A stretch of DNA of 64,000 bases from Streptomyces sp. NBC_01788 (GTDB lineage Bacteria > Actinomycetota > Actinomycetes > Streptomycetales > Streptomycetaceae). The notes beneath the pieces were generated by a model. The model worked only from the letters and a program-made list of their open reading frames with translations. It ran no database searches and had not been told where the DNA came from. Position numbers and translations under genes: made by a program. Shown here in pieces: positions 19,438 through 28,685 of the stretch (within the stretch, counting starts at the first letter, position 1; every line of letters begins with the position of its first letter). The DNA is taken from the NCBI RefSeq assembly GCF_035917575.1, contig NZ_CP109090.1, forward strand, positions 2,604,001 through 2,668,000, given 5' to 3'.

Positions 19438-19995
19438 ATGGACGTCGCTTTCCGGCGGCTGCTCCCCTCGGACACCGAGCCCCTGGTCCGCTTCCTGACC
19501 GGTGAGAGCTGGCCGCTGCACAGTGTCAGCGAGGTGGACGGCGACACGGCCCGCCAGTGGATCGCCGAGCGACGCTTCGAGAGCGAGGAGAACAGGAGCT
19601 TCTGGATCCTCGCCGCCGAGGAGCCCGTCGGCCTGGTCCGGCTCATGGACCTGGCCGACGACACGCCCCTGTTCGACCTTCGTCTGCGGGCCGGGCACCG
19701 GGGGCGCGGCATCGGCCGCGAGGCCGTGACCTGGCTGACGCGGTATCTGTTCGAGGAGTTCCCGCACATCCGTCGCATCGAGGGAACCACGCGCCAGGAC
19801 AACCACCCGATGCGCCGCGTCTTCCTGCGCTGCGGCTACGCCAAGGAAGCCCACTACCGGGACGCCTGGCCGGACCGGGACGGCACGCTCCACGACACGG
19901 TCGGCTACGCGATCCTGCGCCGCGACTGGCTGAGTGGGCGCGTCACGCTCCCGCGGTGGGACGACGAGCCCGACGGCCGGGGGCCGAGGACGTGA
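19438..19995 (+). CDS. GNAT family N-acetyltransferase (RimJ/RimL-like)
   Basis: 185 residues from ATG at 19438, 13 bases after the serine hydrolase stop, so likely one operon. Motif A is LFDLRLRAGHRGRGIGREAVTWLTRYLFEEF with the R-G-R-G-I-G acetyl-CoA loop. Motif B is RIEGTTRQDNHPMRRVFLRCGYAKEAHYRDAWPDRDG, typical of ribosomal-protein-type acetyltransferases. The substrate is not deducible. Confidence 0.85.
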   Translation: MDVAFRRLLPSDTEPLVRFLTGESWPLHSVSEVDGDTARQWIAERRFESEENRSFWILAAEEPVGLVRLMDLADDTPLFDLRLRAGHRGRGIGREAVTWLTRYLFEEFPHIRRIEGTTRQDNHPMRRVFLRCGYAKEAHYRDAWPDRDGTLHDTVGYAILRRDWLSGRVTLPRWDDEPDGRGPRT

Positions 19996-20026
19996 CGGGG
20001 ACGGGGCGTCGCCCCCGTTCACGGGG

Positions 20027-20689
20027 TCAGTCGGCCGCCATCTCCCACATCAGCAGCTCCGCGTCCGTCAGGGCCACCGCCTCGGCATCCCTGGCCGACG
20101 TGAGGCGGGCCGCGTCCCCCGGGCCCAACTCATCCTCGCCCAGGCGCACTTCGCCCCGCACCACATGCACGTACACGTACGCCGCGTCCGGGACCGCCGT
20201 CCGCTCCCCCGTCGCCAGGCGGCGGACGTGGAGCATGGCGCCGGCCTCCGGGACGGCGTACGGGGTGGAGTCGGCGATGCCGTGGACGAGTTCGTAGCAG
20301 GGGGTGCCGCCGGGCTCCAGGGGGGCCAGCCAGGTCTGGACGAAGGCCAGGGGGGTGGGGCCGGCGTTGCGTTCCACGTGGTGGACGCCGCCCGCCGAGC
20401 TCAGGCGCTGGACGTCGCCGGGGCGGACCACCGTCTCGCGGCCCGTGGAGTCGCGGTGGGTCAGTTCGCCCTCGACGACCCAGGTGACGATCTCGGTGTG
20501 GCTGTGCCGGTGCTCGTCGAAACCGGCGCCGGGTGCCAGGTGTTCCTCGTTGCAGGCGATCATCGCGCCGAAGCGGAGGTTGTCCGGGTCGTAGTGCGGG
20601 CCGAAGGAGAAGGCGTGCCGGGAGGTGATTCCGGCGGCCGGCTCGCCGCCCTCGTAGCGCTCCGCCGCGCGCCGTACTTCCGTCGTCAC
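20027..20689 (-). CDS. pirin-like bicupin protein
   Basis: 220 residues from GTG at 20689; TACGGT (minus strand) at 20697-20702 lies exactly seven bases upstream, supporting a leaderless start. Two cupin domains are visible. The first holds the metal site in FDEHRHSHTEIVTWVVEGELTHRDS and VQRLSSAGGVHHVERN; the second spans 130-215 and lacks the His set. Pirins may be quercetinase-like dioxygenases or redox regulators. It is divergent from fasR, sharing a 95-bp promoter region. Confidence 0.87.
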   Translation of the reverse strand: MTTEVRRAAERYEGGEPAAGITSRHAFSFGPHYDPDNLRFGAMIACNEEHLAPGAGFDEHRHSHTEIVTWVVEGELTHRDSTGRETVVRPGDVQRLSSAGGVHHVERNAGPTPLAFVQTWLAPLEPGGTPCYELVHGIADSTPYAVPEAGAMLHVRRLATGERTAVPDAAYVYVHVVRGEVRLGEDELGPGDAARLTSARDAEAVALTDAELLMWEMAAD

Positions 20690-20784
20690 GCGGACCACCG
20701 TAACGCCCGGCCGTGAGGGGCCCCGGCAGCCCAGGCCAGACCCGGCCACACGCACGCACGTCCGGATGAGGCAGTCTTGTCCCC

Positions 20785-21990
20785 GTGCCCGAACCCGAAA
20801 CCCGCCAGGCCGATGCCGCAGTCCACTCCGTCCATCCCCATGCCGCGACCCTGAAAAGACTGGAGAAGTCCTCCGGGTCGCTGGCCGCGCAGGCGATCGC
20901 GCGGATGGACGAGACGCTGCCGTGGTACCGGGCGATGCCCCCGGAGAACCGTTCCTGGATCGGGCTGGTCGCCCAGGCGGGCATCGCCGCCTTCACCGAG
21001 TGGTTCCGGCACCCGGACGCGCCCCAGGCGATCTCCACCGATGTGTTCGGGACCGCGCCGCGCGAGCTGACGCGGGCGATCACGCTGCGGCAGACCGTGG
21101 AGATGGTGCGCACCACGATCGAGGTCATGGAGTCGGCCATCGACGAGGTGGCGGCGCCGGGCGACGAGTCCGCGCTCCGGGAGGCGCTGCTCGTCTACGC
21201 CCGTGAGATCGCCTTCGCCACCGCCCAGGTCTACGCGCAGGCCGCCGAGGCACGCGGTGCCTGGGACGCCCGGCTGGAGTCCCTGGTCGTCAACGCGGTG
21301 CTGAGCGGGGAGGCCGACGAGGGGGCCGTGTCGCGGGCCGCCGCCCTGGGCTGGAACTCTCCCGAGCACGTGTGCGTGGTGCTCGGGACCGCGCCCGACG
21401 GGGACTCCGAGCTGACCGTGGAGGCCATCCGGCGGGCCGCCCGGCACGCCAAGCTCCAGGTGCTCACCGGGGTCCTCGGGAACCGGCTGGTCGTGATCGC
21501 GGGCGGCAGCGACAATCCGCTGGCGGTGGCCAAGTCGTTGATCGGGCCGTATGCCCCGGGCCCCGTCGTCGCCGGGCCCGTCGTGCCCGATCTGCTCGCC
21601 GCGACCCGGTCCGCGCAGGCCGCCGCGGCCGGGCTGAAGGCCTGCTCGGCCTGGCAGGACGCGCCGCGGCCGGTACTGGCGGACGATCTCCTGCCGGAGC
21701 GCGCCATCGCCGGTGACCCTGGCGCGCGGGAGCAGTTGGTAGAGGAGATCTACAGACCGCTGGAGGAAGCCGGCTCCGCTCTTCTCGAAACGCTCAGCGT
21801 GTATCTGGAGCAGGCGAGCAGTCTGGAAGGCGCGGCCAGGATGCTCTTCGTTCACCCGAACACCGTGCGCTACCGGCTCCGACGTGTGACTGACGTCACC
21901 GGTTGGTCACCCTCCGATGTACGATCCGCGTTCACCCTGCGGATCGCACTGATCCTTGGGCGTCTGGCCGACGGAGATCCCCAGGCCTAG
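20785..21990 (+). CDS. fasR: FasR, PucR/CdaR-type activator of fatty-acid synthesis
   Basis: 401 residues from GTG at 20785. A CAGTCT hexamer lies seven bases upstream, so probably leaderless. It has an N-terminal RsbR-like/helical domain, a central GGDEF-like CdaR region (LNSPEHVCVVLG...VLTGVLGNRLVVIAG) and a C-terminal PucR helix-turn-helix, ASSLEGAARMLFVHPNTVRYRLRRVTDVTGWSPSDVRSAFTLRIAL (about 345-390). In S. coelicolor the orthologue directly upstream of fabDHPF activates that operon by binding the fabD promoter. Position and sequence here are the same. Confidence 0.9.
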   Translation: MPEPETRQADAAVHSVHPHAATLKRLEKSSGSLAAQAIARMDETLPWYRAMPPENRSWIGLVAQAGIAAFTEWFRHPDAPQAISTDVFGTAPRELTRAITLRQTVEMVRTTIEVMESAIDEVAAPGDESALREALLVYAREIAFATAQVYAQAAEARGAWDARLESLVVNAVLSGEADEGAVSRAAALGWNSPEHVCVVLGTAPDGDSELTVEAIRRAARHAKLQVLTGVLGNRLVVIAGGSDNPLAVAKSLIGPYAPGPVVAGPVVPDLLAATRSAQAAAAGLKACSAWQDAPRPVLADDLLPERAIAGDPGAREQLVEEIYRPLEEAGSALLETLSVYLEQASSLEGAARMLFVHPNTVRYRLRRVTDVTGWSPSDVRSAFTLRIALILGRLADGDPQA

Positions 21991-21992
21991 GC

Positions 21993-22013
21993 TTTTGTCG
22001 GGGGCCCACAAAA
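21993..22013 (+). promoter_or_regulatory. candidate FasR box upstream of fabD
   Basis: Inverted repeat TTTTGT (21993-21998) / ACAAAA (22008-22013), separated by nine G/C bases. It is the only AT-rich dyad in the 89 bp between fasR and fabD. The FasR assignment is by position only. Confidence 0.5.
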
Positions 22014-22079
22014 CCCCTTCCTGTTCTTCGTCCCTGTCCCCACGGGCGGTCGCGGCCGTCCCCAAGAGAGAGTGTGAGA

Positions 22080-22997
22080 GTGCTCGTACTCGTCGCTCCC
22101 GGCCAAGGCGCCCAGACGCCCGGCTTCCTGACTCCCTGGCTCGAACTGCCCGGCGCCGCCGACCGTGTGGCCGCCTGGTCCGACGCCATCGGCCTGGACC
22201 TCGTCCACTACGGCACGCAGGCCGACGCGGACGCGATCCGCGACACCGCGGTGGCCCAGCCCCTGCTGGTCGCCGCCGGGCTGCTGTCGGCCGCGGCACT
22301 GGGTGACACCGGCGCGGACGTGGTCGCGGGCCACAGCGTCGGCGAGATCACCGCCGCCACGTTCGCGGGCGTCCTGGACGACACCGCGGCGCTGACCCTG
22401 GTCCGCCGCCGCGGCCTGGCCATGGCCGAGGCCGCCGCGATCACCGAGACGGGCATGTCGGCGCTGCTCGGCGGCGACCCGGACGTGTCCACGGCGCACC
22501 TGGGCAAGCTGGGTCTGACCCCGGCGAACGTCAACGGGGCCGGCCAGATCGTGGCCGCCGGCACCATGGAGCAGCTCGCCGCCCTGAGCGAGGACATGCC
22601 GGAGGGCGTGCGCAAGGTCGTCCCGCTGAAGGTGGCCGGCGCCTTCCACACGCACCACATGGCGCCCGCGGTCGAGAAGCTGGCGGAGGCCGCCAAGGCG
22701 CTCTCGGCCGCCGACCCGAAGGTCACCTACGTCTCCAACAAGGACGGCCGGGCCGTGCACAGCGGCGCCGAGGTCGTCGAGCGGCTGGTCGGCCAGGTCG
22801 CCAACCCGGTCCGCTGGGACCTGTGCATGGAGACCTTCAAGGAGCTGGGCGCCACCGCCCTCGTCGAGGTGTGCCCCGGCGGCACCCTGACCGGCCTGGC
22901 CAAGCGCGCGCTGCCCGGCGTGAAGACGCTGGCGCTGAAGACCCCCGACGACCTCGACGCGGCCCGCGAGCTCATCGCCGAGCACGCGAGCGCCTGA
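22080..22997 (+). CDS. fabD: malonyl-CoA:ACP transacylase
   Basis: 305 residues from GTG at 22080 (MLVLVAPGQGAQTPGF), with GAGAGAG upstream; GTG 22074 is an alternative. The active-site serine is Ser86 in GHSVGE, with His190 in GAFHTHHM as partner; GQGAQ at the N-terminus forms the oxyanion loop. It loads malonyl groups onto ACP for fatty-acid synthesis, and in streptomycetes also for polyketide ACPs. It is the first gene of fabD-fabH-acpP-fabF. Confidence 0.96.
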   Translation: MLVLVAPGQGAQTPGFLTPWLELPGAADRVAAWSDAIGLDLVHYGTQADADAIRDTAVAQPLLVAAGLLSAAALGDTGADVVAGHSVGEITAATFAGVLDDTAALTLVRRRGLAMAEAAAITETGMSALLGGDPDVSTAHLGKLGLTPANVNGAGQIVAAGTMEQLAALSEDMPEGVRKVVPLKVAGAFHTHHMAPAVEKLAEAAKALSAADPKVTYVSNKDGRAVHSGAEVVERLVGQVANPVRWDLCMETFKELGATALVEVCPGGTLTGLAKRALPGVKTLALKTPDDLDAARELIAEHASA

Positions 22998-23018
22998 CGC
23001 CTTAAGGAGCCGACGAGC

Positions 23019-24050
23019 ATGTCGAAGATCAAGCCCAGCAAGGGTGCCCCGTACGCGCGCATCCTCGGTGTGGGCGGCTACCGGCCCACACGCGTGGTGC
23101 CCAACGAGGTGATCCTCGAGACGATCGACTCGTCCGACGAGTGGATCCGCTCGCGCTCGGGCATCGAGACCCGGCACTGGGCGTCGCCCGAGGAGACGGT
23201 CGCGGTGATGTCGATCGAGGCCTCCGGCAAGGCGATCGCGGACGCCGGGATCGACGCCTCGCAGATCGGCGCCGTGGTCGTCTCGACGGTCTCGCACTTC
23301 AGCCAGACCCCGGCCATCGCCACCGAGATCGCGGACAAGCTGGGCACGGACAAGGCGGCCGCCTTCGACATCTCGGCGGGCTGCGCCGGCTTCGGCTACG
23401 GCCTCACCCTGGCCAAGGGCCTGGTCGTCGAGGGCTCGGCGGAGTACGTGCTGGTCATCGGCGTGGAGCGGCTCTCCGACCTGACCGACCTGGAGGACCG
23501 GGCCACGGCCTTCCTGTTCGGTGACGGCGCCGGAGCGGTCGTGGTCGGTCCCTCGCAGGAGCCCGCGATCGGCCCGACCGTGTGGGGCTCGGAGGGCGAC
23601 AAGGCCGAGACCATCAAGCAGACCGTCCCGTGGGACCGCTTCAGGATCGGCGACGTCTCCGAACTCCCTGTCGACAGCGAGGGCAACGTCAAGTTCCCCG
23701 CGATCACGCAGGAGGGTCAGGCTGTCTTCCGCTGGGCCGTGTTCGAGATGGCGAAGGTCGCCCAGCAGGCGCTGGACGCGGCCGGGATCACCCCGGACGA
23801 ACTGGACGTCTTCATCCCGCACCAGGCCAACGTGCGGATCATCGACTCGATGGTGAAGACGCTCAAGCTGCCGGAGCACGTCACGGTCGCCCGTGACATC
23901 CGCACCACCGGCAACACCTCGGCCGCCTCGATCCCGCTCGCGATGGAGCGGCTCCTGGCGACCGGCGAGGCGAAGAGCGGCGACACCGCGCTCGTCATCG
24001 GCTTCGGGGCGGGTCTCGTGTACGCCGCGACGGTCGTTACCCTCCCCTAG
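23019..24050 (+). CDS. fabH: 3-oxoacyl-ACP synthase III (KAS III)
   Basis: 343 residues from ATG at 23019, AAGGAG just before it, 21 bp after fabD. The catalytic triad is Cys122 (SAGCAGFGYG), His268 (IPHQANVRIID) and Asn299 (TGNTSAASIP). It condenses acetyl- or branched acyl-CoA starters with malonyl-ACP; in streptomycetes it prefers isobutyryl/isovaleryl/anteiso starters, giving branched-chain lipids. Confidence 0.97.
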   Translation: MSKIKPSKGAPYARILGVGGYRPTRVVPNEVILETIDSSDEWIRSRSGIETRHWASPEETVAVMSIEASGKAIADAGIDASQIGAVVVSTVSHFSQTPAIATEIADKLGTDKAAAFDISAGCAGFGYGLTLAKGLVVEGSAEYVLVIGVERLSDLTDLEDRATAFLFGDGAGAVVVGPSQEPAIGPTVWGSEGDKAETIKQTVPWDRFRIGDVSELPVDSEGNVKFPAITQEGQAVFRWAVFEMAKVAQQALDAAGITPDELDVFIPHQANVRIIDSMVKTLKLPEHVTVARDIRTTGNTSAASIPLAMERLLATGEAKSGDTALVIGFGAGLVYAATVVTLP

Positions 24051-24150
24051 GCACTCCGTGCCGGATCATGCTTCCGGTGCGGGACCGCACACCCCTGCCG
24101 CTGACGCGGTGGGCGCCACACCCTCTGGAAATCTACGAAGGAGCGCCGAC

Positions 24151-24399
24151 ATGGCCGCCACTCAGGAAGAGATCGTCGCCGGTCTCGCGGAGATCGTGAA
24201 CGAGATCGCCGGGATCCCGGTCGAGGACGTCCAGCTGGACAAGTCCTTCACCGACGACCTGGACGTCGACTCGCTGTCCATGGTCGAGGTCGTCGTCGCC
24301 GCCGAAGAGCGTTTCGACGTCAAGATCCCCGACGAGGACGTCAAGAACCTCAAGACGGTCGGCGACGCGACCGACTACATCCTCAAGCACCAGGGCTGA
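24151..24399 (+). CDS. acpP: fatty-acid acyl carrier protein
   Basis: 82 residues from ATG at 24151, with GAAGGAG nine bases upstream. An acidic four-helix ACP with the phosphopantetheine site Ser41 in DVDSLSMVEVV. It carries the growing acyl chain between FabD, FabH and FabF. A 100-bp gap follows fabH without an obvious terminator. Confidence 0.97.
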   Translation: MAATQEEIVAGLAEIVNEIAGIPVEDVQLDKSFTDDLDVDSLSMVEVVVAAEERFDVKIPDEDVKNLKTVGDATDYILKHQG

Positions 24400-24485
24400 T
24401 CGACCGATCACAGCCTTGGGCTGACTGCCCCGCCACCCGGCGGTGGCGCCGTACGAATCCTCGTTCCGTTGGAGAAAGAATTCCC

Positions 24486-25757
24486 GTGAGCTCGACCAAT
24501 CGCACCGTGGTCGTCACCGGTATCGGCGCAACCACACCGCTGGGTGGCGACGTAGCTTCCACCTGGGAGGGCCTGGTCGCCGGCAAGTCCGGTGTGAAGC
24601 CCCTGACTCAGGAGTGGGCGGCCGACCAGGCCGTCCGTATCGCGGCCCCGGTGGCCGTGGAGCCGACCGAGGTCATCCCGCGGCCGCAGGCGCGCCGGCT
24701 GGACCGCTCCGCGCAGTTCGCGCTGATCGCGGCCCAGGAGGCCTGGAAGGACGCCGGTTTCACCGGCAAGGCCGGTGAGGACGGTTCCGTCGACCCGGAC
24801 CGGCTCGGCACGGTCGTCGCCTCCGGCATCGGCGGTGTCACCACCCTGCTGGACCAGTACGACGTGCTGAAGGAGAAGGGCGTCCGCCGCGTCTCCCCGC
24901 ACACCGTCCCGATGCTGATGCCGAACGGCCCGTCGGCCAACGTGGGCCTGCTCGTGGGCGCCCGCGCGGGTGTGCACACGCCGGTCTCCGCGTGTGCGTC
25001 CGGCGCCGAGGCCATCGGCTACGCCATCGAGATGATCCGCACCGGCCGGGCCGACGTCGTCGTCGCCGGCGGTACGGAGGCGGCGATCCACCCGCTGCCC
25101 ATCGCCGCGTTCGGCAACATGATGGCGATGTCGAAGAACAACGAGGACCCCGAGGGCGCCTCGCGCCCCTACGACGTCGACCGGGACGGCTTCGTCCTCG
25201 GTGAGGGCGCGGGTGTGCTCGTCCTGGAGTCCGCCGAGCACGCTGCCAGGCGCGGTGCCCGCGTCTACGCGGAGGCGGTCGGCCAGGGCATCTCCGCCGA
25301 CTCCCACGACATCGTCCAGCCGGAGCCGGAGGGCCGGGGCATCTCGCACGCCCTGCAGCACCTGCTCGAGAACACCGACCTGGACCCGGCGGAGATCGTG
25401 CACGTCAACGCGCACGCCACCTCGACGCCTGCGGGTGACGTCGCGGAGCTGAAGGCGCTGCGCAAGGTCTTCGGCGACGACGCCGACCACATGGCGGTCT
25501 CCGCGACCAAGTCGATGACCGGTCACCTGCTCGGTGGCGCGGGCGGCGTGGAGTCGGTGGCGACGGTGCTGGCGCTGTACCACCGGGTGGCTCCGCCGAC
25601 CATCAACGTCGAGAACCTCGACCCCGAGGCCGAGGCGAACGCGGACGTGGTCCGCGGGGAGGCGCGCAAGCTGCCCGCCGAGGGCCGTATCGCCGCGCTG
25701 AACGACTCGTTCGGCTTCGGCGGGCACAACGTCGTGCTGGCGTTCCGGTCGGTCTGA
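24486..25757 (+). CDS. fabF: 3-oxoacyl-ACP synthase II (KAS II)
   Basis: 423 residues from GTG at 24486, with GGAGAAAG upstream. The Cys-His-His triad is Cys170 (SACASGAEAIGYA), His310 (NAHATSTPAGD) and the His of SMTGHLLGGAG. It elongates acyl-ACP with malonyl-ACP. It is the last gene of the fab cluster, ending at a 34-bp perfect palindrome. Confidence 0.97.
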   Translation: MSSTNRTVVVTGIGATTPLGGDVASTWEGLVAGKSGVKPLTQEWAADQAVRIAAPVAVEPTEVIPRPQARRLDRSAQFALIAAQEAWKDAGFTGKAGEDGSVDPDRLGTVVASGIGGVTTLLDQYDVLKEKGVRRVSPHTVPMLMPNGPSANVGLLVGARAGVHTPVSACASGAEAIGYAIEMIRTGRADVVVAGGTEAAIHPLPIAAFGNMMAMSKNNEDPEGASRPYDVDRDGFVLGEGAGVLVLESAEHAARRGARVYAEAVGQGISADSHDIVQPEPEGRGISHALQHLLENTDLDPAEIVHVNAHATSTPAGDVAELKALRKVFGDDADHMAVSATKSMTGHLLGGAGGVESVATVLALYHRVAPPTINVENLDPEAEANADVVRGEARKLPAEGRIAALNDSFGFGGHNVVLAFRSV

Positions 25758-25776
25758 GACCCCGGCAGCGGATGTC

Positions 25777-25810
25777 AGAAGGGCCCCCACCGGCCGGTGG
25801 GGGCCCTTCT
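25777..25810. terminator. fabF terminator
   Basis: A 34-bp perfect palindrome with 17-base arms (AGAAGGGCCCCCACCGG and its complement) and no formal loop, ending in TTCT. It lies between the convergent fabF and DUF3145 genes, so probably works in both directions. Confidence 0.88.
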
Positions 25811-25826
25811 GTTGTGCGAGCGGTCG

Positions 25827-26321
25827 TCAGACCACCTGGTGCAGCCAGCGCACGGGGGCGCCTTCACCCGCGTAGCGGAACGGCTCCAGCTCGTCGTCCC
25901 AGGGCTTGCCCAGGAGCTTGGCGAGTTCGGCCTCCAGGTCGGTCTCGCCGCGCTGGGAGCGCAGCAGGGCGGCGCGCAGCCGGTCCTCGGGGATGAGGAT
26001 GTCGCCGTGGATGCCGGTGACGGCGTGGAAGATGCCGAGGTCGGGGGTGCAGCTGTAGCGCTCGCCCTCGGCGGTGGGGCAGGGCTCGGCGGTGACCTCG
26101 AAGCGGAGCAGCTGCCAGCCGCGCAGCGCGGAGGCGAGCTTGGAGGCGGTGCCGGGCTGGCCCTGCCAGGAGAACTCCGAGCGCCAGGTGCCGGGAGAGG
26201 CGGGCTGCCGGATCCAGTCCAGGCTGACGCGCGTACCGAGCACCCCGGCGACGGCCCACTCGACGTGCGGGCACAGCGCGCGCGGCGCGGAGTGCACGTA
26301 CAGAACTCCACGTGTCGTCAC
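25827..26321 (-). CDS. DUF3145 family protein
   Basis: 164 residues from GTG at 26321, with GGAGG six bases upstream. TTRGVLYVHSAPRALCPHVEWAVAGVLG, LDWIRQPASPGTWRSEFSWQG and RWLHQVV at the end are hallmarks of a family confined to actinobacteria and usually placed convergent to fabF. Function unknown. It is a soluble alpha/beta protein without membrane segments. Confidence 0.87.
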   Translation of the reverse strand: MTTRGVLYVHSAPRALCPHVEWAVAGVLGTRVSLDWIRQPASPGTWRSEFSWQGQPGTASKLASALRGWQLLRFEVTAEPCPTAEGERYSCTPDLGIFHAVTGIHGDILIPEDRLRAALLRSQRGETDLEAELAKLLGKPWDDELEPFRYAGEGAPVRWLHQVV

Positions 26322-26574
26322 CGGGACCTCCGGGCAGAGCGGGACATGGTGCGGGCGGGCGGACAGCGGTGGCGTGTGAGGCCACGTTGATGGCGAGGCT
26401 ACCGTGCGACGGGGCAAGGAGTGTGACGTACCGTCGGTCCCGGTGCCAGGAAACGCCCTCCATTCACCCAGGGGGACGCTTGTACGGGTGCGCGCAGCCC
26501 ACTCGAGTGGGGGCGGGAACCCTCGCGCGTTCTCATGGAGGGGAGCACTTCACGACGACCGAGGGGATCACGGC

Positions 26575-27453
26575 ATGCGGAAACGACGTCACCGTACCCG
26601 GGCCGCCCACGCCGTCGTGGCGGCGGCCGTACTGGCCACCGCGGGCTGCAACGCCGCCGGTCTCGGCGCGGGGGCAGGGGCCTCCCGCCCGGCCGCGGCA
26701 CCGCCCGTCTGGAACACCAGCCCGGCCTCGCTCGCCGCGGTCGGCGACTCCATCACCCGCGGCTTCGACACCTGCCTGGTGCTGACGGACTGCCCGGAGG
26801 CGTCCTGGGCGACGGGCAGCGACGCGTCGGTCAACAGCCTGGCGGTGCGGCTGCTCGGGGCGACCGGGGCGGCCAGCAGCAGCTGGAACTTCGCGGTGAC
26901 CGGGTCCCGGATGTCCGATCTGCACAGCCAGATGGCGCAGGCCGTGAAGAAGAAGCCGCAGCTGGTGACGGTGATGGCCGGAGCCAACGACGCCTGCCGC
27001 GACTCCCTGGACGCGATGACGCCGGTGGCGGTCTTCCGGACCGAGTTCGAGGTCGCGATGGACACACTGCGTCAGGCCCTGCCCAAGACGCAGGTGTACG
27101 TCTCCAGCGTGCCGGACCTGAAGCGGCTGTGGTCCGAGGGCCGTACGAACGCGCTGGGCAAGCAGATCTGGAAGCTCGGCATCTGCCCGTCCATGCTGGG
27201 CGACGCCGACGCGCTGGACGCGGCGGCCACCAAGCGGCGCGACACGGTGCAGGCCCGGGTGCGGGCGTACAACGGGGTGCTGAAGGAGGTCTGTGCGAAG
27301 GACAGCCGCTGCCGCTTCGACAACAACGCCGTCTTCGACTACCGCTTCGGCACCGACCAGCTCAGCCACTGGGACTGGTTCCACCCGAGCCGCGACGGCC
27401 AGGCGCGGATCGCCGAGATCGCCTATCGGACCGTCACCGCGAAGACACCCTGA
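26575..27453 (+). CDS. SGNH/GDSL-type hydrolase lipoprotein
   Basis: 292 residues from ATG at 26575 (MRKRRHRTRAAHAVV). The lipoprotein signal ends in the lipobox LATAGC, Cys25. The SGNH blocks are Ser59 in GDSITRG, Asn138 in GANDACRD, and Asp267/His270 in DWFHPS. It is predicted to be an exported, membrane-anchored esterase or lipase acting on lipids or polysaccharide acetyl groups. A Cys-rich insert between blocks (ICPS, EVCAKDSRC) suggests disulfides. Start set by GAGGGG and the signal peptide. Confidence 0.87.
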   Translation: MRKRRHRTRAAHAVVAAAVLATAGCNAAGLGAGAGASRPAAAPPVWNTSPASLAAVGDSITRGFDTCLVLTDCPEASWATGSDASVNSLAVRLLGATGAASSSWNFAVTGSRMSDLHSQMAQAVKKKPQLVTVMAGANDACRDSLDAMTPVAVFRTEFEVAMDTLRQALPKTQVYVSSVPDLKRLWSEGRTNALGKQIWKLGICPSMLGDADALDAAATKRRDTVQARVRAYNGVLKEVCAKDSRCRFDNNAVFDYRFGTDQLSHWDWFHPSRDGQARIAEIAYRTVTAKTP

Positions 27454-27531
27454 CGATGCCCTGAACAGCCCCCCGAACGGCCCTTGAAGCGCCCCTGAGG
27501 GCCCCCGGACGACAGGACTTAGGGTTTCCCC

Positions 27532-28503
27532 ATGAGTGAACTCTTCGGCACGCTGGCCGACGGCACCGGGGTGCACCGCTGGACGCTGGAGCGGGCCGGG
27601 GTGCGGATACGGGTGCTGTCGTACGGCGGGATCGTGCAGTCGGTCGAGGTGCCGGACCGGGACGGGCGCACGGCGGACGTGGTGCTGGGCTTTCCCGGCC
27701 TCGACGGCTACCTGGCCCACCCCGAGCCGTTCCTCGGCGCGCTGATCGGGCGGTACGCCAACCGGATCGCCGGGGGCCGCTTCCCGCTGGACGGGCGGAC
27801 GTACGCGCTGGAGCAGAACGAGGGCGGCAACTCGCTGCACGGCGGGGACGGCGGCTTCGACAAACGGATGTGGGAGGTGGAGCCGGTCGAGCACGGGGTG
27901 CGGCTCAGCCGGGTCAGCCCGCACGGCGAGGAGGGCTTCCCGGGCCGCCTGGAGGTCTCGGTGACGTACACCCTGGACGCGGCGGGCGCCCTGCACATCG
28001 CCTACGAGGCGGTCTCGGACGCGCCGACCGTCGTCAACCTCACCAGCCACTCGTACTGGAACCTCGGCGGCCGCGGCGACACGGGCGGCCACGAACTGCG
28101 GCTCGCCGCTTCCCGGTACACCCCGGTGGACGCAGAGCTGATCCCGACCGGCGCCCTCGACGAGGTGGCGGGCACCAGCTTCGACTTCCGGCAGCCGCGC
28201 AAGGCGGGCTCCGGATACGACCACAACCTGGTCCTCGACAAGGGCGTCACCGGCGAGCCGGTGGAGGTCGCCGAGCTGCACGATCCGGCGTCCGGCCGAG
28301 TCCTGACGGTGGCGACGACCGAGCCGGGCCTCCAGCTCTACACCGGCGACCACCTTCCCGCCCCCTTCGCCCCCGGTGGCGGGATCGCGCTGGAGACCCA
28401 GCACTTCCCGGACTCCCCCAACCGCCCCGGCTTCCCGAGCACCGAGCTGCGGCCGGGTGAGGTCTTCCGCTCCCGGACGGTGTACGGCTTCTCGGCGCGC
28501 TGA
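27532..28503 (+). CDS. galM: aldose 1-epimerase (mutarotase)
   Basis: 323 residues from ATG at 27532; TAGGGT at 27520-27525 lies six bases upstream, so the mRNA is probably leaderless. GalM beta-sandwich motifs: GRYANRIAGGRF, NEGGNSLHGGDGGFDKRMW (first catalytic His), VVNLTSHSYWNLGG (second His) and the late GGGIALETQHFPDSPNRPGFP with the catalytic Glu. It interconverts alpha and beta anomers of galactose/glucose in the cytoplasm. No other Leloir genes are beside it. Confidence 0.94.
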   Translation: MSELFGTLADGTGVHRWTLERAGVRIRVLSYGGIVQSVEVPDRDGRTADVVLGFPGLDGYLAHPEPFLGALIGRYANRIAGGRFPLDGRTYALEQNEGGNSLHGGDGGFDKRMWEVEPVEHGVRLSRVSPHGEEGFPGRLEVSVTYTLDAAGALHIAYEAVSDAPTVVNLTSHSYWNLGGRGDTGGHELRLAASRYTPVDAELIPTGALDEVAGTSFDFRQPRKAGSGYDHNLVLDKGVTGEPVEVAELHDPASGRVLTVATTEPGLQLYTGDHLPAPFAPGGGIALETQHFPDSPNRPGFPSTELRPGEVFRSRTVYGFSAR

Positions 28504-28511
28504 ACGCGCCG

Positions 28512-28545
28512 GCCCCGGCCCGGGGGTCAGGTCCCGGGCCGGGGC
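28512..28545. terminator. stem-loop after galM
   Basis: GCCCCGGCCCGGG (28512-28524) and its complement (28533-28545) around an eight-base loop, nine bp past the galM stop. The following 140 bp before the convergent EI24 gene show no gene I can support. Confidence 0.65.
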
Positions 28546-28685
28546 TGCCGGTGGGCGGACTCGGCCCGGACCAGACGTTAGCCGCCGGGAGGAGAAGGGG
28601 GCAGGTCATCGGGCACGGGCCCTCGATCTCGTACGAACCCTTCACAATCACCGGCGGCTTCGCCGCTGCGTCACTGCCCCCCGGG

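Noticed and set aside
28551..28685. Possible small gene between galM and the EI24 gene (ISYEPFTITGGFAA)
   Set aside because: No ribosome site paired with a start, and the frame runs into antisense of EI24. I cannot support it.
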